NCBI GenBank assembly: GCA_015689685.1
Contig: WVSL01000011.1
Span: forward strand, 1 to 64,000
DNA: 64,000 nucleotides
Origin: Rhodobacterales bacterium HKCCE2091
GTDB lineage: Bacteria > Pseudomonadota > Alphaproteobacteria > Rhodobacterales > Rhodobacteraceae
Reading direction: 5' to 3'
Of this stretch, positions 1-8,875 are shown piece after piece; position 1 is the stretch's first letter; the number at the start of each line of letters is the position of its first letter. Position numbers and translations under genes: made by a program. The notes under the pieces were generated by a model. The model saw only the letters and a list, made by a program, of their open reading frames with translations, did not search any database and was not told the DNA's origin.

Positions 1-102
1 GTCCGTCCGGGGAAAGGGGAACCGCGCTCAGGCCCTGATTTGTGCAACAGCGCCCACCAGGAGAGTACTTCATAGGGTTATCTGAAGGACGTCCGTTGCG
101 GA

Positions 103-1260
103 TTACTGGTTAAGGCCGCACGAGCCAACGACGTACGATGACCACGATTCCATCAACTCTACGCGTCGGGAAAACAGGTCCGAACGGCGGTACGCACGCT
201 CAACTTGGCCTGGCAAATGTGCCAAGGCGGCCTCAGCAATCTCTCGAGAGACTTGTGCGCTCTCGCTACACTAATCGCGGAAAGTGAACCGAAATCCATG
301 TGTAGTTAACCCGGAGCGCCCCATGCGATCATACAGAGCGCGAAAGGCGTTGACCGATAGTGGCCGAGCTACCGACGTCGACCGGGAGTGGGCATTGCTA
401 GGGAATACAAGACTTCGGTCTAGACCTTCCATTCTGGCAAGGATCTTCTCTGCTCCTTGCGACAGGGGCACTCGGTGCGGTCGCCGAGTCTTTGTCCGCT
501 GGGCCGGTATGGTCCAGGTGGCGCCTTGAAACTCTGTCCAAGTGGCATCCCGCACTTCGCCAGATCGGCACGCAGTAAGAATGATGAGCCGCAAAGCATG
601 AGATGAGACGCAGTCACGGGAAGCTAGCGCAGCGTAGAAGGCCGGAAGTTCTCGCCAGTCCATCGCGGCGTGGTGATTTGGCAAACGCTTCGTAGGCTTT
701 AGAACCCGCTTCACTCCAACGCACGGATTTTCCTTTGTATAGAAGCCTTCGACCTTTGCCCATTCGAAGATCGCAGTAAGCCGCTGCTTGATCCGCCGAG
801 CGGTCTCGTGCTTGGCAACCCAAATCGGTTGCAGGACGCGCCGTATGTCGGTGACATCAATTTCATCAAGAAGCACATCGCCAAGCGTTGGAAACACATG
901 TACCCGAAGACCGGAAAGCCAAAGCTTCGCATGCTTCCCACTAGAGAACGAAGGCGCTACGATCGAGGGATACTCATGCGCTGCCTCTTTCAAGGTCAGC
1001 GACCTATGTTTCTGGCTGTTCCTGGGATCACCCCCTTGTCGAGCCACCTTGCGCCACTCTCGCGCCGTTTCTCTTGCTTCCGCTAAAGACACCATGGACG
1101 CCGAACCAATACCAAGGTCCCGCCGTCTACCCTGGACAACGGTGCGTAGTATCCACGACTTCGATCCAGAGACCTTCACCGCGAGATAAAGGGCCTCACC
1201 GTCACCATAGAAGCCCGGGTCTTTAACGGTATCTACGAAGCGCTTTGAGAGCTTGGCCAT
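103..1260 (-). pseudogene. P4-type tyrosine integrase interrupted by one amber codon
   Basis: Site-specific tyrosine recombinase with an N-terminal DUF4102-type arm-binding domain (MAKLSKRF..., about residues 1-85), the kind that moves genomic islands. From the ATG at 1260, with GGAGG four bases upstream, the frame runs to a TAG at 271-273. That TAG sits exactly where the family has Trp in HGFRxTFRDW. Reading through it, the same frame continues to a TAA at 103-105 and supplies the rest of the catalytic domain: EAALAH and then ERAYRRSD with the nucleophilic Tyr. The first catalytic Arg (ACRSGEVR) and the HxxR box lie before the stop. One TGG-to-TAG change explains the break. Base composition is visibly less GC-rich than the neighbouring genes, which suggests acquired DNA. 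No attachment site or other island gene can be seen, so the rest of any island is probably outside the window. Confidence 0.88.
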
Positions 1261-1499
1261 GCGTCCTCCACCAACATCTGTCCCAACATCTGACGCTGGA
1301 ACGGGATGGATACGCCGGTAGTCTCCGCGAGACGCTCGGTCAATTCTTCGCAAAAATTCAGGAAGTTATGGACCTTATTGCGCAGGCTTACGATAGAGGT
1401 TTGAGCCGCCTACGGGCTGCCATTTCCCCATCCGCAGCGACCCGGCGCGAGCACCCTGTCTAGGGTGCCCGATGTATACGCTCTCCGATGGCCCAGACG
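1261..1499. other. Intergenic stretch at the integrase/chromosome boundary
   Basis: No gene is supported here. Composition shifts from the moderate GC of the integrase to the high GC of the following genes. A perfect hairpin (GCACCCT, 4-base loop, AGGGTGC) lies at 1451-1468. I looked for a tRNA 3' end or a direct repeat matching bases 1-102 that could mark an attachment site and found none. Confidence 0.4.
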
Positions 1500-1526
1500 A
1501 AAAGGGCCCGCTCGATGCGGACCCTT
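1500..1526 (-). terminator. Intrinsic terminator of the Gly/Asn-repeat protein gene
   Basis: On the minus strand this reads as a ten-pair GC-rich stem (AAGGGTCCGC, loop ATCGA, GCGGGCCCTT, one G-U wobble) followed by TT, making a short T-run with the stem end. It begins 26 bases after the stop codon at 1553 of the upstream minus-strand gene. Confidence 0.65.
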
Positions 1527-1552
1527 CGTTCTTCGCAAATCCTTCTGCGCGG

Positions 1553-2536
1553 TCACTCCGCGGCGGCGACCTCCTCGGTTCCGGGCTCGATCAGGATCTC
1601 GGTCTCGACAACCTCCTCGACGGGGTCGCCGGTGGCTTCGCCGGTCTCGTCCTCAACGACTTCTTCCTCGCCCTCGGGGGTGCCGAGGCGCTGTTCCAAC
1701 CGGTCCATCAGGACTTCACGGGCCTCGTCGGTCAGTTCCCAGTTCGGGTTGGTGACGCCGGCCAGGGCCTCGTCTTCGGCGCCGAGCGCATCCTCGTAGC
1801 TCGCTTCGGCCTCGCCCGCGGCCGTCTCCAGCTGCTCCAGTTCCTCGACATAGGCGTCGTAGGCCGTCTGCTGTTCCGCCAGGCCATCGAGCTCCGCGCG
1901 CCGGTCGGCGACGGCGGTATCGTACTGGTCCTGCGTGATCGACCCGTTGGCGAGCTGCGCGTCCAGCGCCTCGATCTCGCCGTTCAGGCGATCCACCTCG
2001 GCGGCGATCTCTTCCGGCGCGGGGCCCTCGTAGCTGCCCTCGAACTCGGCCACGGCATCCAGCGCGGCCTGGTAGTCCTCGTACGCGCCATCGGCGGCAC
2101 CGGCGGAGTCGTAGACATCGCGCAGGCGGCCGATCATAGAGTTGTCGGAGGCGTTCGCGAAGGCCTGCGCGCTGGCGTGGGAGGCGTTCGCCCCGCCGAG
2201 CGCGCGGGCGATCTGGCCGTTGCTGCTGCCCCCGGCGTTGCGGTTGCTGCCCGGGCCGTTCACCCGGTTGGAATTGTTGCCGCCGGCATTGGCATGGTCC
2301 GGGGGGCCGCCCCGGCTGTCGCTTCCGCCATGTCCGCCGCCGTTGCCACCGCCATTGCCACCGCCGTTTCCACCGCCATTGCCGCCCCCGTTGCCGCCGC
2401 CGTTTCCACCGCCGTTTCCGCCGCGATCCGCAACGGCGGCGTCGGTCTGAGCGATGGTGATGGCGGTCGCCGTGGCGAGCGCGGGAAGCGCGGCGATCGC
2501 GAGTGCCGCGATGCGGGTGGGAAGCCGGTCGAACAT
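1553..2536 (-). CDS. Exported protein with GGGN repeats, coiled region and acidic tail
   Basis: Function unknown. The ATG at 2536 is preceded by GGAGAG; an in-frame TTG 15 bases further upstream is less likely. Residues 1-35 form a signal peptide or membrane anchor. Residues 39-70 consist of about seven GGGN tetrapeptide repeats ending in GGGH. A low-complexity Gly/Asn/Ser stretch follows, then a segment reading NASHASAQAFANAS, a type of sequence seen in surface or cell-envelope proteins. Residues 150-270 are rich in Ala and Glu and look helical or coiled. The last 50 residues are strongly acidic (EEEVVEDE and similar). The DNA of the repeat is a degenerate 12-bp tandem array and could change copy number. 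The gene is alone on its strand, divergent from the next gene, with its own terminator. Confidence 0.7.
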   Translation of the reverse strand: MFDRLPTRIAALAIAALPALATATAITIAQTDAAVADRGGNGGGNGGGNGGGNGGGNGGGNGGGNGGGHGGSDSRGGPPDHANAGGNNSNRVNGPGSNRNAGGSSNGQIARALGGANASHASAQAFANASDNSMIGRLRDVYDSAGAADGAYEDYQAALDAVAEFEGSYEGPAPEEIAAEVDRLNGEIEALDAQLANGSITQDQYDTAVADRRAELDGLAEQQTAYDAYVEELEQLETAAGEAEASYEDALGAEDEALAGVTNPNWELTDEAREVLMDRLEQRLGTPEGEEEVVEDETGEATGDPVEEVVETEILIEPGTEEVAAAE

Positions 2537-2760
2537 GTCTCTCTCCGTCAAGCGGTATACTTTGCAAACGCACTATCACCCCAGCTGTGACCGAAGTGGG
2601 GCAACGTCGCCACGGTGCTGCCATGATCGGGATTCCGCCGATCGGCCGACACCGGCGGATACCGGGGCACGACACAGCTTCGCGCAGCGAACCGATTGAC
2701 GAAAGCCCGCCGCGCTTCCTACGGTCGCCCCCCGAGGCACGGCGCGAGGCGAAGAGCGAC

Positions 2761-4020
2761 ATGCGAAAATTCCTTGTGTTCCTGATGTTTAACCTGGCGA
2801 CCGCAACGGCCGCGCTGGCGCAGGACGGTTTCGGTCCGGCCGATGTCGTGCCGTCCGAACGGGTGCCTGACCTCGCCCGCTGCCTCACTGCCCCGGCTTC
2901 GGAGGCGTCAACGGACTGTTTCTCGGGCGAGGGCATTCCGGAGGGCGCGCGCCGCTTTTCAGAAGCGATGGAGCGGGACACGGCGCTCGGATTTCCCGCC
3001 ATCCTGACCGGGGTGACCGAGGCCGGGCCAGTGGACCTCGCCAGCGCGATCATCCCGCGCATCTCGCCGTCGGAGCCCCAGGCCGTGCTGGTCAACGGTG
3101 CCTCCGGGGTCGAGATCGTGCTTGAAAGAGTCTTCGCGCCCGAGCCGCCGCGAACACCGGGCACCAACTCCATCCTCGCGCGCAGCCCGGGCGCCGCCGA
3201 ACAGAGCCGCGCCCGCATAGCCGCCTACCGCGTCCTGCCCGGCGGTGGGCAGCGGTTCGTCGTCCACGACACCGTCACGGAGCGCTGCCTGAACTGCCCG
3301 CCGCTCGGCGTCTCGGTGACCTATCTCGACTACCTTCGCGGCCGTCTGGTCGGGGTCGAACAGCTCGGCTGGTTCGACCCGGTCCCGGCGTCGGAGGAAA
3401 TCGCCGCACGGCTGGAGGCCGCGGATATCCGGGTGTTGCAGGCGCGGCTGAACCAGCTCGGCTACCCCGCCGGGCCGGTCGACGGGGCGGCGGGGCGGAT
3501 GACGCTCGCCGCGTTCTACGACCTGAAGGCCGATCACTGTCTGGACCGCGACCCGCGCATGCGGCCGGTTATCCCGGTCCTCGCCCGGACCACGGCGGAC
3601 CTGCAAGGCGCCCCTTGCGCCGACGCGATCTCGGAGCGGCCCCCGGCACCGGACGCGGCCGCCGATGCCGCCCCGCCCGCGGCCGAAACGCCCGCCGACG
3701 TCGTGCCGCAACCGGCGGATACGCCCGCCGCCGCAACGGCGACCGTCGCCCTGCCCCTCCTCGCCGGCATCTACGCGAGCGATCCGTCTCTCTGCCCCGC
3801 CGCCGGCGCGCAGGATGCGAGCCTCGTGGGGATCGCACCGGGCATGGTCTCGCGGCTTGGCGAAAGCTGCACCGTGGTCGACGTTTCGGGCGAATGGCCG
3901 GACCTCGCCATCGCCCTCGACTGCGGCACGGGTGCCGGGGTCGCGGACTTCGAGATCACCATGACCGGCCCCGACGGGTTCATCCACGACGGTCTCGGCT
4001 TCGCGCTCTGCACGCCCTGA
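2761..4020 (+). CDS. Secreted protein with a peptidoglycan-binding-like domain
   Basis: Predicted periplasmic protein of 419 residues. MRKFLVFLMFNLATATAALA forms a signal peptide with cleavage before QDGF, which fixes the start at 2761, although the frame is open further upstream. Residues 226-260 (ARLNQLGYPAGPVDGAAGRMTLAAF in part) match a PG_binding_1 repeat, usually found in proteins that touch murein. A Pro/Ala-rich linker (about 290-330) leads to a C-terminal domain (about 337-419) starting GIYASDPSLCP and carrying paired Cys residues, probably a small disulphide-bonded beta domain. No catalytic motif for an amidase or transpeptidase is visible. It may be a non-enzymatic envelope protein. 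The next gene on the minus strand ends two bases after this stop. Confidence 0.75.
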   Translation: MRKFLVFLMFNLATATAALAQDGFGPADVVPSERVPDLARCLTAPASEASTDCFSGEGIPEGARRFSEAMERDTALGFPAILTGVTEAGPVDLASAIIPRISPSEPQAVLVNGASGVEIVLERVFAPEPPRTPGTNSILARSPGAAEQSRARIAAYRVLPGGGQRFVVHDTVTERCLNCPPLGVSVTYLDYLRGRLVGVEQLGWFDPVPASEEIAARLEAADIRVLQARLNQLGYPAGPVDGAAGRMTLAAFYDLKADHCLDRDPRMRPVIPVLARTTADLQGAPCADAISERPPAPDAAADAAPPAAETPADVVPQPADTPAAATATVALPLLAGIYASDPSLCPAAGAQDASLVGIAPGMVSRLGESCTVVDVSGEWPDLAIALDCGTGAGVADFEITMTGPDGFIHDGLGFALCTP

Positions 4021-4022
4021 CC

Positions 4023-4973
4023 CTAGCCCCGGGTCATCCCCGCCTCGTGCGCGCGAAGGACGGCACCGGCGCCAGCATCTTCCACCTTCAGCGCCCGCAG
4101 GATGGCGACGAGGTTGGCATCACGCTTGCGTTCGAGATCCCGAATGCCGAGCGCACCTGACTGCGCGTCGGACTGGGCGGCGATCTGGTCGATCAGCGCG
4201 TCGTCGAGATCGGGCACGTCCATCAGCTTCGTCCACGGCCACTGCAGGGCGGGCCCGAACTGCGCCAGGAAATGCCGCATCCCGGCCTCGCCGCCCGCGA
4301 TCCTGTAGGTCTCGAACAGGCCCATCTGCGCCCACCTGAGGCCGAAGCCCATGCGGATCGCCTCGTCGATTTCCTCCGTCGTCGCGATCCCGTCCTTGAC
4401 CAGCCACAGCGCCTCCCGCCAGACCGCCTCCAGCAGGCGGTCGGCGATGTGCGCGTCGATTTCCCGTTTGACGTGAAGGGGATACATGCCGATCCCACGC
4501 AGTGTCTGCGCCGCGCTGGCGCAGGTTTCCGCGTCGCCGACCAGCTCCACCAGCGGCAGCAGGTAGACCGGGTTGAACGGGTGCGCGACGATGGCCCTGT
4601 CGCCCTTCGCGGTCAGCTCCGACGGCCGGAAGCCCGAGGTCGAGGACCCGACCACCGCGTCCGCCGGTGCCGCCGCGCCGATCTCGGCAAGCACCCGGTG
4701 CTTCAGGTTCAACCGCTCGGGCACGCTTTCCTGCACCCAGTCGGCATCCGCCACCGCCTCCGCCAGCGACCCCGCGTAATCCAGGCGGCCCTCCGGCGGC
4801 AGCGCGACGTCGTAGAGCCGGGGCAGCGCCGCCCGCGCCTGCGCCAGCACCTCGCCGATCTTCCGTGCCGCCTCCGGGTCCGGGTCGAACACCGCCACGT
4901 CCCACCCGTTCAGCAGGAACCGCGCGGCCCATCCGCCGCCGATCACCCCGCCGCCAACCACCGCTGCCTTCAT
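4023..4973 (-). CDS. lcdH: L-carnitine 3-dehydrogenase (3-hydroxyacyl-CoA dehydrogenase fold)
   Basis: Predicted NAD-dependent oxidation of L-carnitine to 3-dehydrocarnitine, the first step of aerobic carnitine breakdown to glycine betaine. The Rossmann motif is VGGGVIGGGW (residues 6-15). The family signature LPRLYDVALPPEG follows at about 50-62. The catalytic HPFNPVYLLP loop has its His at 131, and EIDEAIRMGFG marks the C-terminal helical domain. Length (316 residues) fits the single-domain form that lacks a fused thioesterase. The ATG at 4973 has GAGG seven bases upstream; the TTG at 4979 is less likely. The next enzyme of the pathway, a BKACE protein, is on the same strand just upstream but separated by an opposing DUF1203 gene. 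A degenerate paralogue of this domain is fused to a thioesterase at 22245-23312. Confidence 0.85.
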   Translation of the reverse strand: MKAAVVGGGVIGGGWAARFLLNGWDVAVFDPDPEAARKIGEVLAQARAALPRLYDVALPPEGRLDYAGSLAEAVADADWVQESVPERLNLKHRVLAEIGAAAPADAVVGSSTSGFRPSELTAKGDRAIVAHPFNPVYLLPLVELVGDAETCASAAQTLRGIGMYPLHVKREIDAHIADRLLEAVWREALWLVKDGIATTEEIDEAIRMGFGLRWAQMGLFETYRIAGGEAGMRHFLAQFGPALQWPWTKLMDVPDLDDALIDQIAAQSDAQSGALGIRDLERKRDANLVAILRALKVEDAGAGAVLRAHEAGMTRG

Positions 4974-5047
4974 CGCCAATCCTCACGTTCCGGGTCGAGC
5001 GCCCGACCGCGCCACGCCATCCCCGGCACGGAAAGGAGACCCACCCG

Positions 5048-5518
5048 ATGACCATCGTCTTCCACGCCATCCCGACCGAAACCGCGACCCGGATCCGCCG
5101 ATCCGGCATCGACGCCTACGGCCATCCGGTCGAACGCCATCTCTCCGACGGCAGCGTCTATCCCTGCCGGCATTGCCTCGGAGCCGTTCCGGCGGGCCGG
5201 GACTACCTCGTCCTCGCGCACCGGCCGTTCCGGTCCGAGAACCCCTACGCCGAGACCGGCCCGATCTTCCTCTGCGCCGATCCCTGCGAACGTCTGGTGC
5301 CCTGCGACACGCTGCCCGAAGACCTGCGGTCGGAATCCTACATCGTGCGCGGCTACTCCGCCGACGAACGCATCGTCTACGGCACCGGACGGGTCGTACC
5401 GACGCCCTCGATCCCCGGCTATGCGCGGGAATTGTTCGCACGCGGCGACATCGCCTTCGCCGACGTTCGGTCGGCGGCGAACAACTGCTTCCAGCTTCGG
5501 ATCCTGCCCGGAACCTGA
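5048..5518 (+). CDS. DUF1203 family protein
   Basis: Small soluble protein of 156 residues. It matches the DUF1203 family by its opening (MTIVFHAIPTETATRIR), the PCRHCLG Cys pair followed by GRDYLVLAHRPF, and the closing NNCFQLRILP. Function is unknown. The ATG at 5048 follows GGAGACCCACCCG. It lies between lcdH (divergent start) and the BKACE gene (convergent, stops nine bases apart) on the strand opposite to both, so it interrupts what would otherwise be a two-gene carnitine operon. The short spaces on both sides suggest a settled arrangement, not a recent insertion. A role linked to carnitine use is only a guess from position. Confidence 0.8.
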   Translation: MTIVFHAIPTETATRIRRSGIDAYGHPVERHLSDGSVYPCRHCLGAVPAGRDYLVLAHRPFRSENPYAETGPIFLCADPCERLVPCDTLPEDLRSESYIVRGYSADERIVYGTGRVVPTPSIPGYARELFARGDIAFADVRSAANNCFQLRILPGT

Positions 5519-5526
5519 CGCGCGCA

Positions 5527-6441
5527 TCACGCCACCGGCGCCCGCTTCACGAGCCCCAGGCGCTCGCGGACCTCCGCGGGCGTCATCACGTGCGCGCCCA
5601 TCCGCTCGACGATCCCCACCGCGCGCTCCACGAGCTGTGCGTTGGTGGCAAGCACGCCCTTGTCGAGCCACAGGTTGTCCTCAAGCCCGACGCGCACGTG
5701 CCCGCCCGCCAGCACAGCCGCGGCGGCATAGGCCATCTGGTTCCGCCCGAGCGAGAACGCGGAGAAGGTCCAGCCAGCCGGCACCGCGTTCGCCATCGCG
5801 AGGAAGGTATGCAGATCGTCCGGCGCACCCCAGGGCACCCCCATGCAGAGCTGCACCAGCGCAGGGGCGTCAAGCACCCCTTCTTCTACAAGTTTCTTCG
5901 CGAGCCACAGGTGCCCGGTATCGAAGCACTCGATCTCCGGTTTCACCCCCATCTCCGTCATCGCCCGGCCCATGGCCCGAAGCGTGCCCGGCGTGTTGAC
6001 CATGACGTAGTCGGCCTCCGCGAAGTTCATCGTGCCGCAGTCGAGCGTGCAGATCTCCGGCCGGCACTCCGCGACATGGGCCACCCGCTCCGCAGCGCCC
6101 GCCATGTCCGTACCGGCCTCCGACAGTGGGAAAGGCGCTTCGGGCGAGCCGAACACGATGTCTCCGCCCATCCCCGCGGTCAGGTTCAGGACCACGTCGA
6201 CCTCCGCGTCCCGGATCCGCTCCGTCACCTCGCGGTAGAGCGCGCGCGCCCGCGACGGCGCGCCGGTTTCCGGGTCTCGGACGTGGCAATGCACGATCGC
6301 CGCCCCCGCCTTCGCCGCGTCGATCGCGCTCGCCGCGATCTCGGCGGGCGAGCGGGGAACGTGCGGGCTCCGGTCCTGGGTCGCGCCGGACCCGGTGACC
6401 GCGCAGGTGACGAACACCTCCCTCGACATCGACAGCGGCAT
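5527..6441 (-). CDS. BKACE family enzyme, probable dehydrocarnitine:acetyl-CoA cleavage enzyme
   Basis: DUF849/BKACE proteins are zinc enzymes that react a beta-keto acid with acetyl-CoA, giving acetoacetate and a new acyl-CoA. With lcdH next door the likely substrate is 3-dehydrocarnitine and the product betainyl-CoA. The zinc-binding HCHVRD motif is present at about residues 45-50, followed by LNLTAGMGG, LDCGTMNF, ECFDTGHL and VGLEDNLW, all characteristic of the family. The length is 304 residues. The ATG at 6441 has AAAGGG seven bases upstream; a GTG two codons earlier is possible. The betainyl-CoA thioesterase expected next is not adjacent but may be the C-terminal half of the fusion at 22245-23312. 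Confidence 0.85.
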   Translation of the reverse strand: MPLSMSREVFVTCAVTGSGATQDRSPHVPRSPAEIAASAIDAAKAGAAIVHCHVRDPETGAPSRARALYREVTERIRDAEVDVVLNLTAGMGGDIVFGSPEAPFPLSEAGTDMAGAAERVAHVAECRPEICTLDCGTMNFAEADYVMVNTPGTLRAMGRAMTEMGVKPEIECFDTGHLWLAKKLVEEGVLDAPALVQLCMGVPWGAPDDLHTFLAMANAVPAGWTFSAFSLGRNQMAYAAAAVLAGGHVRVGLEDNLWLDKGVLATNAQLVERAVGIVERMGAHVMTPAEVRERLGLVKRAPVA

Positions 6442-6460
6442 CGCCACGCCCTTTCTCTAT

Positions 6461-6490
6461 CCGCGAAATATCCCCGCCGGAGGCCACCGG
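6461..6490 (-). repeat. Interspersed intergenic repeat, copy A
   Basis: On the minus strand it reads CCTCCGGCGGGGATATTTCG flanked by a GC-rich left side. The same core with an AT-rich box recurs at 29611-29640, 49420-49457 and 55069-55107, always between genes. This copy lies between the stop of tdh and the start of the BKACE gene. Confidence 0.6.
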
Positions 6491-6554
6491 CCGGCAGGCC
6501 GGTGACGGGCCTGCGACGGCTCCCGAAGGGGGCCCGAGCCGGCCCGTTCGCCCG

Positions 6555-7592
6555 TCAGGTCCAATCCAGCACCACCTTGCCTGCACGACCCTCCATGATC
6601 GCCGCGAACCCCTCGGCGAAGTCCGCGACCGGCAGCCGGTGCGTGATCAGCCCCGACAGGTCCAGGCCGGACTGCACCAGCGCGATCATCTTGTACCAGG
6701 TCTCGTACATCTCGCGGCCGTAGATCCCCTTCACGAGCAGCATCTTGAAGATGATCCGGTTCCAGTCGACGGCGAACTCGGCGGGCGCGATCCCGAGAAG
6801 CGCGATCTTGCCGCCGTTGTTCATCACCTCGATCATGTCCCGCATCGCGGGCGCGGCGCCGGACATCTCCAGCCCCACGTCGAAACCCTCGGTCATGCCG
6901 ATCCGCGCCATCACGTCGCGCAGGCTTTCCTCGTCCGCCTTGACGACGTGCTGCACGCCCATCGCGCGGGCGAGATCGACGCGGTAGGGCGAGATGTCGG
7001 TGATGACCACCTTCCGCGCGCCGGCCTTCTGCGCCACCAGCGCGCCCATGATCCCGATCGGCCCCGCGCCGGTCACCAGCACGTCCTCGCCCACCAGATC
7101 GAAACTCAGCGCCGTATGCACCGCGTTGCCGAACGGGTCGAAGACCGCCGCGATCTCGTCGGGCACGTCGTCGGGGATCGGCACCACGTTCGATTCCGGG
7201 ATCACGAGGTAGTCCGCGAAGGCCCCCGGCCGGTTCACGCCCACGCCCCTCGTGTTCCGGCACAGATGCCCGCGCCCCGCACGGCAGTTCCGGCAGGTGC
7301 CGCAGACGATGTGGCCCTCGCCCGAGACCCGCTGACCGAGCCGGTACTTCACCGCCGCCGCGCCGAGCCCCGCGATCTCGCCCATGAACTCGTGGCCGAC
7401 GACCATCGGCACCGGCACGGTCTTCGCGGACCACTCGTCCCACTTCCAGATATGCACGTCCGTCCCGCAGATCGCGGTCTTCCGGACGCGGATCAGGACC
7501 TCGCCCGGTCCCGGCTCGGGCACCGGCACGTCCTCCATCCACAGCCCCGGCTCCGGCCGCGCCTTCACCAGCGCGCGCATGTCGTTTCTCAT
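6555..7592 (-). CDS. tdh: L-threonine 3-dehydrogenase
   Basis: Zinc- and NAD-dependent oxidation of L-threonine to 2-amino-3-oxobutyrate, passed to Kbl for conversion to glycine and acetyl-CoA. The N-terminal medium-chain dehydrogenase domain has catalytic zinc ligands in [10 protein letters not shown] and VVGHEF. The structural zinc site is [15 protein letters not shown]. The NAD-binding fold has [10 protein letters not shown]. Length matches the bacterial enzyme (about 341-345 residues). The ATG at 7592 overlaps the kbl stop as ATGA, and the second ATG at 7580 would give a protein aligning end to end with well-known Tdh proteins, so the exact start is uncertain. kbl and tdh form a coupled two-gene operon. 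Confidence 0.95.
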   Translation of the reverse strand: MRNDMRALVKARPEPGLWMEDVPVPEPGPGEVLIRVRKTAICGTDVHIWKWDEWSAKTVPVPMVVGHEFMGEIAGLGAAAVKYRLGQRVSGEGHIVCGTCRNCRAGRGHLCRNTRGVGVNRPGAFADYLVIPESNVVPIPDDVPDEIAAVFDPFGNAVHTALSFDLVGEDVLVTGAGPIGIMGALVAQKAGARKVVITDISPYRVDLARAMGVQHVVKADEESLRDVMARIGMTEGFDVGLEMSGAAPAMRDMIEVMNNGGKIALLGIAPAEFAVDWNRIIFKMLLVKGIYGREMYETWYKMIALVQSGLDLSGLITHRLPVADFAEGFAAIMEGRAGKVVLDWT

Positions 7593-8779
7593 GCCACCAG
7601 CCCCATTTCGCGGCCCACGGCGATGAAGGCGTCGATCGCCGTGTCGAGCTCCTCCGGCGAATGCGCGGCCGACATCTGCGTGCGGATCCGGTCCTGCCCC
7701 TTCGGGACGACCGGAAAGCTGAACGGCGCGACGTAGACGCCGCGCTCGTCCAGCCGCGCGGCCATGTCCTGGGCCAGCTTCGGGTCGCGCAGCATGACCG
7801 GGATGATCGGGTGCTCCCCCGGCAGAAGGTCGAAGCCCGCCGCCCCCATCCTGTCGCGGAACCGGGCGGCATTGGCGAAGAGGCGCGCGCGCAGGTCGGA
7901 CCCGGATTCGAGCATGTCGAGCACCCTGAGCGAGGTCGCCGCGATCACCGGCGCAAGCGTGTTCGAGAACAGGTAGGGTCGCGACCGCTGGCGCAGCCAG
8001 TCGACCACCTCGGCCTTGCCGGAGGTATAACCGCCCGACGCCCCGCCAAGCGCCTTGCCGAGCGTGCCGGTCATGATGTCGACCCGCCCCATCACCCCGC
8101 AATGTTCGTGGGTCCCGCGCCCGCCCGCGCCCATGAACCCGACCGCGTGGCTGTCGTCGACCATCACCATCGCGTCGTATTCTTCTGCAAGATCGCAGAT
8201 CGCCTCCAGCTTCGCGACGTAGCCGTCCATCGAGAAAACGCCGTCGGTCGCGATCAGCCGGAACCGGCACCCGGCCGCGGCCTCCAACTGTGCGCGCAGG
8301 TCGTCCATGTCGGAATTCGCATAACGGAACCGCTGCGCCTTCGACAGGCGCACCCCGTCGATGATGGAGGCATGGTTTAGCGCGTCGGAGATGATCGCGT
8401 CCTCGGGTCCGAGCAGGGTCTCGAAGAGGCCGGCGTTGGCGTCGAAGCAGCTCGAATAGAGGATCGTGTCCTCGAAACCAAGGAACGCCGACAGCCGCGC
8501 CTCAAGGTCCTTGTGTTCCTCCTGCGTGCCGCAGATGAACCGGACCGACGACATGCCGTAGCCGTAGCGATCGAGCGCGGCGCGGGCGGTCTCGATCAGT
8601 TCGGGGTCGTCGGCCAGGCCGAGGTAGTTGTTGGCGCAGAGATTGATGACCTCGCGACCGGAGGCGAGGCCCACGGTCCCCGCCTGCTTCGTCGCGATCA
8701 CCCGCTCGGTCTTGTAGAGACCCGCGGCCTTCAGCCCGTCGAGTTCTTCCGACAGGTGGTCGAGGAAGGGTTGCACCAT
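7589..8779 (-). CDS. kbl: Glycine C-acetyltransferase (2-amino-3-ketobutyrate CoA ligase)
   Basis: PLP enzyme of the alpha-oxoamine synthase family that splits 2-amino-3-oxobutyrate with CoA into glycine and acetyl-CoA. Visible features are the cofactor-binding [10 protein letters not shown] segment, the PLP Lys in [10 protein letters not shown], and [15 protein letters not shown] near the N terminus. The length of 396 residues is standard. The ATG at 8779 has GGAG six bases upstream. It precedes tdh with an ATGA overlap, completing the threonine-to-glycine route. No glycine-riboswitch-like structure was recognised in the 96 bases upstream. Confidence 0.95.
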   Translation of the reverse strand: MVQPFLDHLSEELDGLKAAGLYKTERVIATKQAGTVGLASGREVINLCANNYLGLADDPELIETARAALDRYGYGMSSVRFICGTQEEHKDLEARLSAFLGFEDTILYSSCFDANAGLFETLLGPEDAIISDALNHASIIDGVRLSKAQRFRYANSDMDDLRAQLEAAAGCRFRLIATDGVFSMDGYVAKLEAICDLAEEYDAMVMVDDSHAVGFMGAGGRGTHEHCGVMGRVDIMTGTLGKALGGASGGYTSGKAEVVDWLRQRSRPYLFSNTLAPVIAATSLRVLDMLESGSDLRARLFANAARFRDRMGAAGFDLLPGEHPIIPVMLRDPKLAQDMAARLDERGVYVAPFSFPVVPKGQDRIRTQMSAAHSPEELDTAIDAFIAVGREMGLVA

Positions 8780-8875
8780 GACCGTCTCCGCTTGCCGCCC
8801 GGTTCCATGTCATAACGGGCCGGACGGCGGCGCAATCCCCAATGCGTCACCGGCGGGGCGGAAAACGAAGGCGGC

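Noticed and set aside
1451-1468. Hairpin near the integrase considered as an attachment site or tRNA end
   Set aside because: No tRNA arm sequence and no matching direct repeat at the other side of the integrase could be found.
2343-2430. Regular short repeats that might be a CRISPR array
   Set aside because: They are tandem 12-bp codon repeats for GGGN with no spacers and no cas genes.
1716-3218. Minus-strand open frame of 500 codons spanning the two exported protein genes
   Set aside because: Arg-rich shadow of the GGGN-repeat gene in another frame; no ribosome site and no motif.
4120-5109. Alternative minus-strand frame across the carnitine dehydrogenase
   Set aside because: Gly/Arg-rich frame-shifted shadow; the dehydrogenase frame has all family motifs.
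8780-8875. Glycine riboswitch upstream of kbl
   Set aside because: The 96-base gap is too short and shows none of the conserved aptamer elements I would expect.
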